A stretch of DNA of 64,000 nucleotides from SKVR01 sp964491395 (GTDB lineage: Bacteria > Bacteroidota > Bacteroidia > Bacteroidales > UBA7960), in the NCBI GenBank assembly GCA_964491395.1, contig CAZBGI010000011.1, positions 1 to 64,000 of the forward strand, in the 5' to 3' direction. The translations under genes were made by a program, and so were the position numbers. Positions 52,057 to 61,619 of the stretch are shown in pieces (positions within the stretch are counted from its first letter, which is position 1; every line of letters starts with the position of its first letter). Under the pieces are notes generated by a model. That model searched no databases. It saw only the letters and a list, made by a program, of their open reading frames with translations, and was not told the DNA's origin.

Positions 52057-53477
52057 GACTCCTGGTTTTGTTTTACGTTATTAATCATTTTCTTTACCAA
52101 CTCATCATCTCCATCCAGCATAGCATGGATACGATTTTCACCTTCAGGCTTTAATGAAAGCAAAACAGATATGGCCAAAAGCCTAAGCTTATATGAGTTT
52201 TCGGGTTCCAGAACCACTTGCTCCAGGAAGGAAACATCTTCCGATGAAGCAATGGGAGAAATGGCCCGTACAATCTCATAGCGTATTTTTCGGGGCAACA
52301 AATCATCCAGACTACGGATTTCTTTTTCGTCCTTATCTTTTCTTTGGGTTTCGAGAATATTGACAAGTTTCAGGGTTTCGCTTTTGTAGAGCATTTTCAG
52401 ATCGTCTGAATATTCAGTAATCTCCAGTGCACCCATAGCTTTTACAGCAGCCAGGGAGATTTCCGGATTTTCATTAAACAGCAATTCCCTTACTTTGGCT
52501 CCTGAATGCACATGCTTAAAAAGTTCAATCATTCTCAGGCAGAAAATTACCACTGAAGGGTTATCATTATCAAGCCACTCTTCAAACGAATCGATGGAGA
52601 TTTGATGAAAAATCAAGGTGTCATAGATATTAATTTGTTCCCAGTAAGACAATTCATGTTTGAGGTTATCCAGAAAACTCAAAGGGCGCTCTTCAGCAAG
52701 CTTTACCATGGCTACCTGGGCTCCCATGCGCAATATAGGATTATCTGTATTGGTATATTGCTCAATTTCTTCATTGGCATCTTTTACGTCCATTTGGGCA
52801 AGTTCGCCAAATCCTTTGGCCTTTTGATACCATTTTCCCTTGTATACTTTTTGCAAGGAGTCTTTATGCAATTCCAGGTTAAAATATAAATCCCTTAGTT
52901 TGCCAGCCACTTCACCATGCAGGTTATTGTGCAATTCCATCAATTCATCAATAAAGAGCTGGCGGTTGTCTTTTTTATTGATTCCTCTTACTTCGATTCT
53001 CTCAACTTCATCATCAAAGAGAAAACTGGCAAGTTGTTCCTGGTACTCATTTCTCAGCTCTTTGGTTTTTCGTCGTTTTCTTGTTTTTATATGCCGGTTT
53101 ATCAGGATACTGACAAAAAGCACAAGAATACTGAGAACCAAATAGATCAATACCGCCACCAGTATTTTTACTTTTAAGGTGGCTTCTGTAAAGCGTTGAC
53201 GCATGGTTTCCAGCGTGCTGGTTGAAGAGCCATTGGATGCACTTACGGGCTCATCATTCACCAAAATATAGTTGAAAAGGAGAGAACCGTTTTCAGGTTT
53301 CAGTATGTTGAAAAACCCGAAATTGCCGCTTTGTCCAATAAATCCCCCTTCTGCAGGAGACAACTGCAATAGGTTTCCTGTGATTATATCGTTTCCTTTT
53401 GTTTGACTAATGCCGACCATAAATAGCCCGCTAAAAACTACTATAGCAAACAAAAGATGTTTTTTTACATAAATCAT
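52053..53477 (-). CDS. membrane protein with cytoplasmic HEAT repeats
   Basis: A 474-residue protein with a signal peptide (about 1-25), a small periplasmic segment (26-102), one membrane helix (104-126), a basic stop-transfer stretch (RHIKTRKRRKTK) and a ~340-residue cytoplasmic helical domain. From about 240 on, the helices have HEAT-repeat spacing, for instance PILRMGAQVAMVKLAEERP, NPEISLAAVKAMGALEI and SYKLRLLAISVLLSL. HEAT repeats make protein-protein contacts. Translation coupling to the glycosyltransferase (4-base overlap) strongly suggests a synthase partner that reaches both cytoplasm and periplasm. No counterpart exists in the Pga or Bcs systems I know. Confidence 0.85.
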   Translation of the reverse strand: MIYVKKHLLFAIVVFSGLFMVGISQTKGNDIITGNLLQLSPAEGGFIGQSGNFGFFNILKPENGSLLFNYILVNDEPVSASNGSSTSTLETMRQRFTEATLKVKILVAVLIYLVLSILVLFVSILINRHIKTRKRRKTKELRNEYQEQLASFLFDDEVERIEVRGINKKDNRQLFIDELMELHNNLHGEVAGKLRDLYFNLELHKDSLQKVYKGKWYQKAKGFGELAQMDVKDANEEIEQYTNTDNPILRMGAQVAMVKLAEERPLSFLDNLKHELSYWEQINIYDTLIFHQISIDSFEEWLDNDNPSVVIFCLRMIELFKHVHSGAKVRELLFNENPEISLAAVKAMGALEITEYSDDLKMLYKSETLKLVNILETQRKDKDEKEIRSLDDLLPRKIRYEIVRAISPIASSEDVSFLEQVVLEPENSYKLRLLAISVLLSLKPEGENRIHAMLDGDDELVKKMINNVKQNQES

Positions 53478-53512
53478 TCGTTAGAGATTATTAGTTCATA
53501 ATCATGTATGGC

Positions 53513-54844
53513 TTAGAATCGGTAAATCAATCCTCCTTCAAATACGGCGGGATTACCAAAAGGCACATCTACATCTTCAACTTCTTCATAAATTTTATAT
53601 CCCACACCTAGCTTGAACATAAACCTGGTGGAAAGGGGTTGCTGATACAATAACATTGATTCCAACAGGGTGCCACTCAAATCATATACCTGTGCTCCGG
53701 CCAATTTATCAAAATCAGCTGAGAACCCCCTTCCCACTATCAGCGAGAGGTAGTGTTCGGTAGAAGAGAAAAAACGGCGCATGGTCAGAAAATAAGAGTT
53801 GGAGCTGGGGTCATCGGCAACGGAGGAGAAAGTAAAATAGGGCCTGAATGAGAAGTAGTATTTTTTGTAATACTTACTCAGAGAGCCTGTAATAATGAGC
53901 AGGTCTTTGGTGATGATAAGGCTTTCTCTTTCATCGAAATTAAGGATTCTGAATCCCCCTGAAAACTCCCAGGTAGCCGGAAGGGTTTGATAGACTTCAA
54001 ATCCAAATCGGGTGATAGGAAACAACCTGCGATCGGGTGAGTATCCGACATTGAGATACAGATAGGTGCCAGGCCTTACGGTAGGATATGCATCGGCTTC
54101 AATCTGCAGACTGTTAATATCATATCTTGAGGCATAGTTTGCTCTCAACATGACGGGACCTAATCCCCGTGTACGTCTGCCAATTTCAGCATAGTAGAGG
54201 TGCCAGGGATCAATATCTACATCGCTCTCCAAAAAATAGGAACCTCTGTAGCCAATACCCACATGATTCAGCAATCGGCCGGATTTAATGGATTCAAGCA
54301 GCTCCTTGGCTTCTGTATGCGTGGGGTCAAGATCAAGAATTTGATTCAGTAACACTGCGGCCGCCAGCTCATCATCTGTTTCTTTAAGAGCACGGGCTTT
54401 ATGATATAAAAGTTCTGTATTATTAGGTTCATCGGCCAGGGCAATATCCAGAAATTTAAGGGCTTCCTCATAATCTTCGTACCAGATTTGCAAATCAATG
54501 AGAGCTTTGAGGGCTTGTTTATTGGAAGGGTCTTCCTGGAGTACTTCACGTAATAAATCATTGGCCCGGACAAATTCTCCTTCCCAGGAATAGGTTCTGG
54601 CTTTCAGAATTTTAACATCGTGGTAACCGGGATAAATTTCAAGAATCTGACGGCAAATCTCTCTTGCTTCTTCATTTTTACCCTCGAATGCCAGTTCCCG
54701 GGCCCTGAAGTACCATCCGTCAGGATCTTCCTCTACAGGAGGCTGAGCCATTAGCGCTCCATGCAAAACAAGCCATAAGAACAAAACAATACCGGGAACT
54801 ATTGGGGGAGGTAAAAATAAAAAATACCTGTTGGGTTCTTTCAT
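53513..54844 (-). CDS. TPR and YaiO-type outer membrane beta-barrel protein
   Basis: A 443-residue exported protein. After a signal peptide (hydrophobic PGIVLFLWLVLHGALMAQ) there are about four tetratricopeptide repeats (about 45-190), such as GKNEEAREICRQILEIYPG and EDYEEALKFLDIALADEPNN. A beta-barrel of the YaiO family fills about 200-443 and ends in the outer-membrane Phe (GGLIYRF). TPR plus barrel is also the layout of PgaA, which exports poly-N-acetylglucosamine, though PgaA is much larger. In this cluster it most likely forms the outer membrane exit for the polymer. An ATG 11 codons upstream is possible; the chosen one leaves a better signal peptide. Confidence 0.87.
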   Translation of the reverse strand: MKEPNRYFLFLPPPIVPGIVLFLWLVLHGALMAQPPVEEDPDGWYFRARELAFEGKNEEAREICRQILEIYPGYHDVKILKARTYSWEGEFVRANDLLREVLQEDPSNKQALKALIDLQIWYEDYEEALKFLDIALADEPNNTELLYHKARALKETDDELAAAVLLNQILDLDPTHTEAKELLESIKSGRLLNHVGIGYRGSYFLESDVDIDPWHLYYAEIGRRTRGLGPVMLRANYASRYDINSLQIEADAYPTVRPGTYLYLNVGYSPDRRLFPITRFGFEVYQTLPATWEFSGGFRILNFDERESLIITKDLLIITGSLSKYYKKYYFSFRPYFTFSSVADDPSSNSYFLTMRRFFSSTEHYLSLIVGRGFSADFDKLAGAQVYDLSGTLLESMLLYQQPLSTRFMFKLGVGYKIYEEVEDVDVPFGNPAVFEGGLIYRF

Positions 54845-55027
54845 CAGAAAATCAATTAGTTTTAATGAATGGATCAAATTGAACTTGTTTGAGAATGTTT
54901 TTATTTATCATTTTTAGAGCGTATCATCTTTACAAGTTCTGTAATTATATTTGGCTAAAAAATCCACAGACTTACCAGCACGTGGAAGCGAAAAATATAT
55001 TGGAGGTGTGCAAAATTATTTTCGATC

Positions 55028-55390
55028 TTATCTTTTAAGAAGAAATCGTTTTACTCTTATAGACAACTCATTAGGGCTGAAAGGCTTGGTAAGATAATCG
55101 TCGGCTCCAAGCTTAAAAGCTTCGATGATGGTTTCTTCGTTGCCCACTTTTGAAAGCACAATAATAGGAGTTGTTTTTTCCAGTTCATTACGCGTAAGGT
55201 TGATCAACTCCAACCCTCCGGTGAAAGGCATCAAGAGGTCGGTAATAATAAGGTCATATTCTCCCCCTTTAATCTTTTCCGTAGCCACCCGTCCGTCATT
55301 GGCCACATCCACCTGATAACCTTCACGCTGAAGTTTGTGCTCTATGGCTTTTATCATCATGAAGTCGTCTTCACATACCAGAATTTTCAT
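55028..55390 (-). CDS. stand-alone response regulator receiver
   Basis: A 120-residue single receiver domain. The acidic pocket is EDD near residue 7, the phosphoacceptor is Asp51 in IITDLLMP, and the conserved Lys102 is in TKPF; the switch Ser is in VLSK. There is no output domain, so it acts by binding a partner or passing phosphate on. Its place between the hybrid kinase and the polysaccharide genes suggests that it relays the signal to the exporter or synthase proteins. Confidence 0.93.
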   Translation of the reverse strand: MKILVCEDDFMMIKAIEHKLQREGYQVDVANDGRVATEKIKGGEYDLIITDLLMPFTGGLELINLTRNELEKTTPIIVLSKVGNEETIIEAFKLGADDYLTKPFSPNELSIRVKRFLLKR

Positions 55391-55643
55391 TTCTTATGTT
55401 TTTAGTTTTTAATTGCCTGTAAATCAATGCTAAGCGGATAATAAATCTGTCAATTACCAATAATTTATCCTATTAAGACCAACTTCTTATATAAAGTGTC
55501 CCAAAAATAACAAAAAAAAAAGCCAAACAAGCAAAAAAGCAATTTAAAAGCGCTATTTGTTGAAAAAAAATCACGAATCATCTATAATAATAACACGAGC
55601 AGGTACATCCCGTGCCCTTGGGAAATCCGAGAGTATCCGGGGG

Positions 55644-57587
55644 TCAGTCCTGGTTTTTATCCAGAATCTTCTCAAGTTCCGCTTTTATTTCCTCCATGGC
55701 TTTAATACAAACTTTTTCTACTGTCTCGATTAACCCGGGGATTTCATCTGTATGGTTAACATGAGCTGCATTCTGCTCAATAGTTTCCACTTCATTGAAA
55801 ACAGATTTAATCCCCATAAATGTCAACTGCGGTTTAAATTTATGGGCAACATTTCTAAGGCTTTTCCAGTCTTCTTCCTTATAGAATTGTTTCATGTCAT
55901 TTAATACGCCCGGGGTGTTCTCCAGAAAATAAGAGAGCATACTGATGGTGAAATCATCATCCCCCTCGCTCAACTGTTCCAGGTAATCCAGGTCTATGAG
56001 CGATTCGTTCTTTTTTTCGTCTTCTTTCATATCAGGGGTAATTTGATGGTTAGTAGTTGTGTTCACCCATTTTTCCATTTTCTTTCTTAAATCTTTGATG
56101 TCGTAGGGCTTGGGAACATAGTCGTTTGCTCCTGCCTCCAGGCATTTCATCGGAGCTTCGCCCATAACACTCGCGGTGATGGAAATAATGGGAATATGTC
56201 TTACCGGTTCAGGGAATTCATTTCGAATAATGCGGATGGCATCGTACCCATCCATTACAGGCATTTGCATATCCATAAGTACAATATCATAATGCCCGGT
56301 ACGCAGTTTTTCAACCGCAATTTTTCCGTTTTCTGCAAAATCAGCTTTGAACCCAAACTTCTGCATATGCTTTTTGATAACCAATTGATTGATATCTACA
56401 TCCTCAGCTATCAATACGTTCATGCTTTCCACTTTTGGGGTGTTGTTTCCAGCAGTGACTGACAGGGTAGTACCCGGATGGCTGTTTTGCGGAAGTTGAT
56501 AGGGTATAAGGAATTGCACCCGGGTACCCTGATTTTCCTGACTCGAAATGGTAAATTCCCCTTGCTGCAATTCTATCAATTGCTTTACAATTGATAAACC
56601 CAGACCTTGTCCTTTATATACTCGTTTATCATCCATCTTTTCCTGCTGGAATTTCTCCTGAATCAGCGCCAGGTTTTCTTTGGCTATTCCGATGCCGGTA
56701 TCAGAAACAACAAATTCGAAAACGAAGCCGTGAGCATTTTTGTCTGCCAGTTTACATTGTAGCTGTATGTCTCCTTTCTGAGTGTACTTAATGGCGTTTT
56801 CTGTCAAATGCACCAGGATTTGCTTCAACCGGTAAGGGTCGCCCATCACGAATTCCGGCATGGCAGGATCATACATCAGCTCAAAATTCAGCCTCTTCTC
56901 CCCGGTTTTTATCTTGTACATTTTGGCCAGGGAATTGACAATAACTTGTGGATTAAATATTTTGTTTTCAAAGCGTATCTCTCCTTTTTCAATTTTATTT
57001 AAATCCAACATATCCTCAACCATGCGCATGAGAATATCTGTAGCATTGAGTATATTTTCCACATAATTGGATTGTTCCTCAGAAAGGGGAGTTTCTTCGA
57101 GCAAGTTCGTAAGGCTGTATATGCTATGCAATGGGGTACGAAGCTCATGGCTCATATTGGCAAGGAATTGTTCTTTTATTTTTACCGCATCTTTAAATGG
57201 GGTTACATCAGAACCTATAGACAAATACTGATAGGGTTTTCCTTCGTTATCGCAAAAGGGATAAATAACCGCTTCTTCCCAATAGGTTTGATCATTTAGT
57301 CTGACATTGAGCAACTCCCCTTGCCAAACCTCTCCCCTGTCGAGGATTCGCCACATCTCTTCCAGTACCTCGGGTTTAAAATCCGGAGAACGTAATGCAT
57401 CCATTGGCTTTCCCAGCACCTCTTCGCGTTTTAATCCTGACTTCTCACAGAATTTCTGATTTACAAATATAATTTGCTTGTCTTCATCTGCCAGCACAAG
57501 GATGGCAGTGTTGTCAAGAATTTTTTGATATACGTTTAATTCTTTTACGGAATTTACAGGGATATAATCGTGTAAGTGTTGAATCAT
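55644..57587 (-). CDS. hybrid sensor kinase (PAS-HisKA-HATPase-REC-Hpt)
   Basis: A 647-residue phosphorelay sensor. Order: PAS with PAC-like end (about 20-130), dimerisation domain with His147 in ANMSHELRTPL, ATPase with N264-type NAIKY, DTGIGI and GQGLGLSIV, receiver with Asp439 in VLMDMQMPVMDG, and a C-terminal Hpt domain with His582 in NVAHKFKPQLTFMG. No membrane segment or signal peptide is seen, so the PAS senses a cytoplasmic signal. It is 253 bases upstream of the lone receiver, which could take phosphate from the Hpt domain. Confidence 0.93.
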   Translation of the reverse strand: MIQHLHDYIPVNSVKELNVYQKILDNTAILVLADEDKQIIFVNQKFCEKSGLKREEVLGKPMDALRSPDFKPEVLEEMWRILDRGEVWQGELLNVRLNDQTYWEEAVIYPFCDNEGKPYQYLSIGSDVTPFKDAVKIKEQFLANMSHELRTPLHSIYSLTNLLEETPLSEEQSNYVENILNATDILMRMVEDMLDLNKIEKGEIRFENKIFNPQVIVNSLAKMYKIKTGEKRLNFELMYDPAMPEFVMGDPYRLKQILVHLTENAIKYTQKGDIQLQCKLADKNAHGFVFEFVVSDTGIGIAKENLALIQEKFQQEKMDDKRVYKGQGLGLSIVKQLIELQQGEFTISSQENQGTRVQFLIPYQLPQNSHPGTTLSVTAGNNTPKVESMNVLIAEDVDINQLVIKKHMQKFGFKADFAENGKIAVEKLRTGHYDIVLMDMQMPVMDGYDAIRIIRNEFPEPVRHIPIISITASVMGEAPMKCLEAGANDYVPKPYDIKDLRKKMEKWVNTTTNHQITPDMKEDEKKNESLIDLDYLEQLSEGDDDFTISMLSYFLENTPGVLNDMKQFYKEEDWKSLRNVAHKFKPQLTFMGIKSVFNEVETIEQNAAHVNHTDEIPGLIETVEKVCIKAMEEIKAELEKILDKNQD

Positions 57588-58189
57588 CGTTTGGAGAAAA
57601 TTTGGTGTTAAAAATTCCGTTGGGAGTGTTTATCGTGAATTTATTAAGTTTTTACATTGATTATGTAAGCTTCTTTGAATCTTTGCTAAATTATAAAATT
57701 TTATTAGAAATCATATCTGAATAGCTTCAAATAGTGCTGAAAATGATAATTTGTGTTGCCACGCATCTGTAAATAAATAGCTATTTTGCATCACAAGTAA
57801 AGTTAATTACAAATGGCATACGCACCCTGAACAGAATGAATAAAATTACATCTTCGAGCATTAGTATGAGTACGGAGCTACCAATTTATGTTTATTTGTT
57901 TTATATTTGAGTAATTCTGTCTGATAGCAGGGCCAGTTTTTTTGTGGGAGCTCCTTTGCAAAACAGGGATAAATCGCCAAAAGGTCTTCGTCTTACGTGT
58001 ATTACCTTGTTGCGAAATAATCATCACCCGGGTATATCAAATGCTATGGTAATGGCTTGGTACATTTACTCAAAAAAGTTAATCGCCCCGGGAGGTTTCT
58101 CAAAGAATATCGTTTATTATTTTTACTTTAGCGAAGATTTTTTCCATAACCGGTAAATTATACGCTATGAATTGAAAAAGGATATATAA
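57588..58189. other. divergent intergenic region
   Basis: About 600 AT-rich bases between the hybrid kinase and the PorT-like gene. TATATTTG at 57902-57909 fits the -7 box, but it lacks a -33 partner and is far from the gene. A 70-codon frame at 57944-58156 has no clear ribosome site or family. Nothing else is recognised. Confidence 0.45.
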
Positions 58190-58822
58190 ATGAGCAAAAA
58201 AATAACCCTACTGATACTTTTTCTGATGGTTTCCCAGCTTGTTAACGGTCAAAGATTCCGCGGAGGCTTACGGGGCGGACTGGTTGCATCGGAAGTAGCG
58301 GGGGACAACCTTGGAGGTCCCAATAAGCTGGGATGGTTTTCTACCGCTTTTACCTTTATTGAAATTACTGAGTTTTCGGATTTGATGCTTGAAATCATGT
58401 ATATTCGAAAAGGCAGCAAATCGGTTCCCAGTGAACGCAACCAGTTTTATGAGTATCAGTTTTCTCTTCAATACGTAGAAGTTCCGGTTCATTACAGAAT
58501 AGACATAAGCCGGTTCACCGACATGAACTTTGTAGATCAGCTTAAAGTTAATGCAGGTCTCTCTGTATCGGTATTGGTAGATCAGCAGGAATTGGACATG
58601 GGAACTCTTGTTCCACCTTCCGAAAGAGAGGATTTTCATCCTGCAGAACTCAACTTGCTGATGGGAATATCTTTCCCCCTAAACAATTCACTGGATTTTA
58701 ATTTTGGATTCTCCAATTCTCTTACACCCATCCGGCCTCATGCAGGAGGAGGCAAGATATGGTATAACCGCGGACAATACAATACCCTGTGGACATTTGG
58801 CTTGGCATATGTTTTTTGGTAA
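58190..58822 (+). CDS. PorT-family outer membrane beta-barrel protein
   Basis: A 210-residue protein with a signal peptide ending LVNGQ (residue 21) followed by amphipathic beta strands typical of the PorT/OmpA-like small barrels of Bacteroidota. Examples are RGGLRGGLVAS, LQYVEVPVHYRI and VNAGLSVSVLV. It ends in a barrel-type aromatic residue (LAYVFW). True PorT is part of type IX secretion, but this broad family includes many unrelated barrels, so that role is not claimed. An AAAAAGGA ribosome site is nine bases before the ATG. Confidence 0.85.
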   Translation: MSKKITLLILFLMVSQLVNGQRFRGGLRGGLVASEVAGDNLGGPNKLGWFSTAFTFIEITEFSDLMLEIMYIRKGSKSVPSERNQFYEYQFSLQYVEVPVHYRIDISRFTDMNFVDQLKVNAGLSVSVLVDQQELDMGTLVPPSEREDFHPAELNLLMGISFPLNNSLDFNFGFSNSLTPIRPHAGGGKIWYNRGQYNTLWTFGLAYVFW

Positions 58823-59192
58823 AAACAGGCGCTTCCCCGGCAATACTGCTCACAGAAGCCCCATAAACAAAAGGCCAAAGCGTTAAACTTACTTAACATT
58901 TCACAAAATAACCTGCATATCAACTGCCTGAAAAATGAGACAAAAAGGGAATCTTTAAAACTTAACGACATAAAAATGCGTTTAACCGATGTGTTATTGC
59001 CGCCTGTCAACCCTCGGTAAACAATCAAAATTACATGGTCTAATTCACCTGCAAGATTACCGTAAAACACGCAAAAAACAATCCTTTCGATTTACTTAAT
59101 TTTGCTTTTGAAACGCATGACAGAGTACTTTCAAAATCATCTGAGCGTCTTTGCAACATGCTTATAACATTACCAAAATCCACGGTTCTAAA
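58823..59192. other. intergenic stretch with a -7 box near its end
   Basis: About 370 bases. Apart from the TAATTTTG box at 59097-59104 nothing is recognised. There is no terminator hairpin after the PorT-like gene. Confidence 0.45.
59097..59104 (+). promoter_or_regulatory. -7 box of the S12 hydrolase gene
   Basis: TAATTTTG matches TAnnTTTG and lies 88 bases before the chosen ATG; no clear -33 box is at the right distance. Confidence 0.42.
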
Positions 59193-60455
59193 ATGAAGTC
59201 TTTTCTTTCTGCTATATTATCCGCTTTCACCTCACTGCGCAGTGTAGTTTTTATTGTCCTGTTTCTCCTGATAGGCAATTACCATCAGGCTGTAGAGAAA
59301 CAACCTGACGGGAGACCCATTGAAGAAGAATTGAGCTGGTACTTAACTCCAAAAATCCAGTTCAACCCTGACTATCAGTCATATATAGAACATTCGATTG
59401 ACAATTTATTAAAGCGGAGAGGCTTCAACGGAAGCCTGCTTCTTGCCCATCAGGGAGAAGCAGTATATAACAAGAGTCGCGGGCACGCCCGGTTTCACGG
59501 GAAAACGCCTTTCGCACCCGAAAACAATGTCTTTCAATTGGCCTCTGCCGGCAAGCAGTTTACTGCTTTTTCCATGCTCATGCTTCATGAAAAAGGGTTG
59601 GTAGAATTGGATGATAAAGTTTGCGATTATATTCTGGAATTTCCTTACCCGGATATCACCATAAGGCATCTGTTAAATCATACCTCCGGTCTGCAAAATT
59701 ATTTTTATATCATCGACAATTACTGGAAAGAAGTTCGCTTACCCGTTCACCAGGATATGCTCGATTTGATGATTGATCATTCTCTTTCGCTCAATTTTAC
59801 TCCGGGCAGCAGATTCAGCTATTCCAACACGGGTTATGCTTTTCTTGCAATGCTGGTAGAAAGAATCAGTGGCGAAAGTTTTGCGGACTTCATTCACAAC
59901 AACATCTTTACTCCGTTGAATATGGAAAACTCTTTTGTTTACCACCCGGGGGTAGATTTGGATGATATTGCAACGCGAACAAGCCTGGCCAAAGGACATG
60001 AAAGAGCAGGCAGATGGTTGAGAGAAATGCCCGTGGATTACAATGATGGAATCACCGGTGATAAAGGTATTTTTTCTACCACTGAAGATTTGCTCAAATG
60101 GGACAATGCGCTGGAGAACAACCTGCTTGTTTCGGAAGAAACCAAAGCTCTGGCGTTTGAAAACGGGCAGTTGCGCAGTGGATACAAAGTAAACTACGGA
60201 TTTGGATTCAGAATAAAAAACAAACGCAACGAGAACATCATATATCATAACGGTTGGTGGAAAGGATACAGAACTGCTTATGTTCGCTTGCCCGAAAATA
60301 CGTTACTGGTGGTTCTTAACAATACCACAGCCTCAATATCCGGCCTTGAGGATCAAATAATCAGGATTGTAAACAGCAGCCCCTTCCCCATGTTTGAGGA
60401 AAACAACAAAATACTTGCCATGCAATATAATCCCTGGGGTGAAAGCCCCTCATAA
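59193..60455 (+). CDS. serine hydrolase of the beta-lactamase/S12 family
   Basis: A 420-residue exported enzyme of the class C beta-lactamase/D-Ala-D-Ala peptidase fold. A membrane segment lies at about 16-29 (VVFIVLFLLIG), so it is exported or anchored. The active site is complete: Ser118-A-G-Lys121, Tyr210-S-Asn212 and His352-N-G. Members include carboxypeptidases, esterases and D-aminopeptidases; the substrate is not evident. The start is the ATG giving MKSFLSAIL; the frame continues upstream only to a TTG. The last six bases overlap the convergent gene. Confidence 0.9.
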   Translation: MKSFLSAILSAFTSLRSVVFIVLFLLIGNYHQAVEKQPDGRPIEEELSWYLTPKIQFNPDYQSYIEHSIDNLLKRRGFNGSLLLAHQGEAVYNKSRGHARFHGKTPFAPENNVFQLASAGKQFTAFSMLMLHEKGLVELDDKVCDYILEFPYPDITIRHLLNHTSGLQNYFYIIDNYWKEVRLPVHQDMLDLMIDHSLSLNFTPGSRFSYSNTGYAFLAMLVERISGESFADFIHNNIFTPLNMENSFVYHPGVDLDDIATRTSLAKGHERAGRWLREMPVDYNDGITGDKGIFSTTEDLLKWDNALENNLLVSEETKALAFENGQLRSGYKVNYGFGFRIKNKRNENIIYHNGWWKGYRTAYVRLPENTLLVVLNNTTASISGLEDQIIRIVNSSPFPMFEENNKILAMQYNPWGESPS

Positions 60456-61619
60456 GGCAACCACTTCTACCTGATAATCCGCAAGAATATTTTTTACCAA
60501 TGGCAGGTAATATGCCAGGAAAAAACCACTTTTATTGGTAGGATCATTGAGATCGGCCAGGAACAGTTCAAAGTAACGAGATCCCTTAAACCTTACGAAA
60601 CGTCGCGATACCGGGTTATGCCCGAAATCACCAGCGAAATAAAACATGGATCCCTGTGACTCATCAAAAATTACTGCCGGAAATCTTGGAGGAATGTCAA
60701 ATTTTTCAAGTACAGCCTCTCCGGCAGGGGTAAGATCAATATGGTACCACGACAGAGCCTTTGCAGTGGGCCTTACAGGAAGGGTTACATCAAACCATCC
60801 GGGATAACTTATTTTATCGCTCACCTCGTATTTTTTACGCATGTCTTCCTCAGTGTGAATATGCGGCAAAGCATTCGCAAGGTGAAGGCCCTGCTCAAGC
60901 ACCACCAGGGTTTGATTTTCGTGTACAAATACAATTCCCGGCCCGGAAAAATCCCAGGGTTTTCCATACTGTGTCTGGTACAAATCCGGAATCCATGCCG
61001 GCAAAAACCTGTTGTGATGATCCTTATCCAATGAATAGAAATACCGGCCGGACCACCCCTGCCATTCAATGCCAAGCAATTCTTCAGCTCTTTTTCTTTG
61101 AGGGGGCTTTGTGGGGGGTGCCAGAAAAATAAATTCGGCCATGATGAGCTTATCAGCTTTCAGCATTTGCTCAAGAAACAGCAAGTCCTCCTGGGCCAAT
61201 CCGCCATAAATTTTTTCAACAGGAGTTACTTCAGCATTTTCTTCCGGCCACATATTCGTGTAAACCCCATAACTATCTCCGTAATAGGCCGCATGATACT
61301 CAATGGCAAGCCGGTTTATTTCAAGCGGACTCATCCCGGACAAATCCCTGATGGAATAGCTGGCATCAGGTTCCGGGTAAAACCCGTAATAATCAACTTC
61401 TGCAACATATTCCTTTCCATTGGGCTTGACAAAGCGATAATGTTTCAATACCCAATTGATGGCCCTGTGGCTTATTTTATAATCCGTGTAGGATGTTTTG
61501 TCCATGATAAAAACGGAAATAGCCCTGGGAGTTGTCAATAGCCAGGCAAGCCAGAGAACAAATGGCACTCCCACGATAACAACAATTAAACCCACTATGG
61601 CTTTGTGTCTTTTTTTCAT
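60450..61619 (-). CDS. membrane-anchored protein of unknown function
   Basis: A 389-residue protein with a basic N-terminus and one membrane helix (about 7-29), then a large extracytoplasmic domain. Visible patterns are VFIMDKTSYTDYKISHRAINW just after the helix, VDYYGFYPEP, the segment EFIFLAPPTKPPQRKRAEE and a late SQGSMFYFAGDFGHNP. These read like an ordered alpha/beta enzyme fold, perhaps glutamine-amidotransferase-like, but I do not recognise the family. Its 3' end overlaps the serine hydrolase gene by six bases. No neighbour explains its role. Confidence 0.75.
   Translation of the reverse strand: MKKRHKAIVGLIVVIVGVPFVLWLAWLLTTPRAISVFIMDKTSYTDYKISHRAINWVLKHYRFVKPNGKEYVAEVDYYGFYPEPDASYSIRDLSGMSPLEINRLAIEYHAAYYGDSYGVYTNMWPEENAEVTPVEKIYGGLAQEDLLFLEQMLKADKLIMAEFIFLAPPTKPPQRKRAEELLGIEWQGWSGRYFYSLDKDHHNRFLPAWIPDLYQTQYGKPWDFSGPGIVFVHENQTLVVLEQGLHLANALPHIHTEEDMRKKYEVSDKISYPGWFDVTLPVRPTAKALSWYHIDLTPAGEAVLEKFDIPPRFPAVIFDESQGSMFYFAGDFGHNPVSRRFVRFKGSRYFELFLADLNDPTNKSGFFLAYYLPLVKNILADYQVEVVAL

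Noticed and set aside
57944..58156. 70-codon frame in the gap before the PorT-like gene
   Set aside because: No clear ribosome site or conserved pattern; looks like chance.
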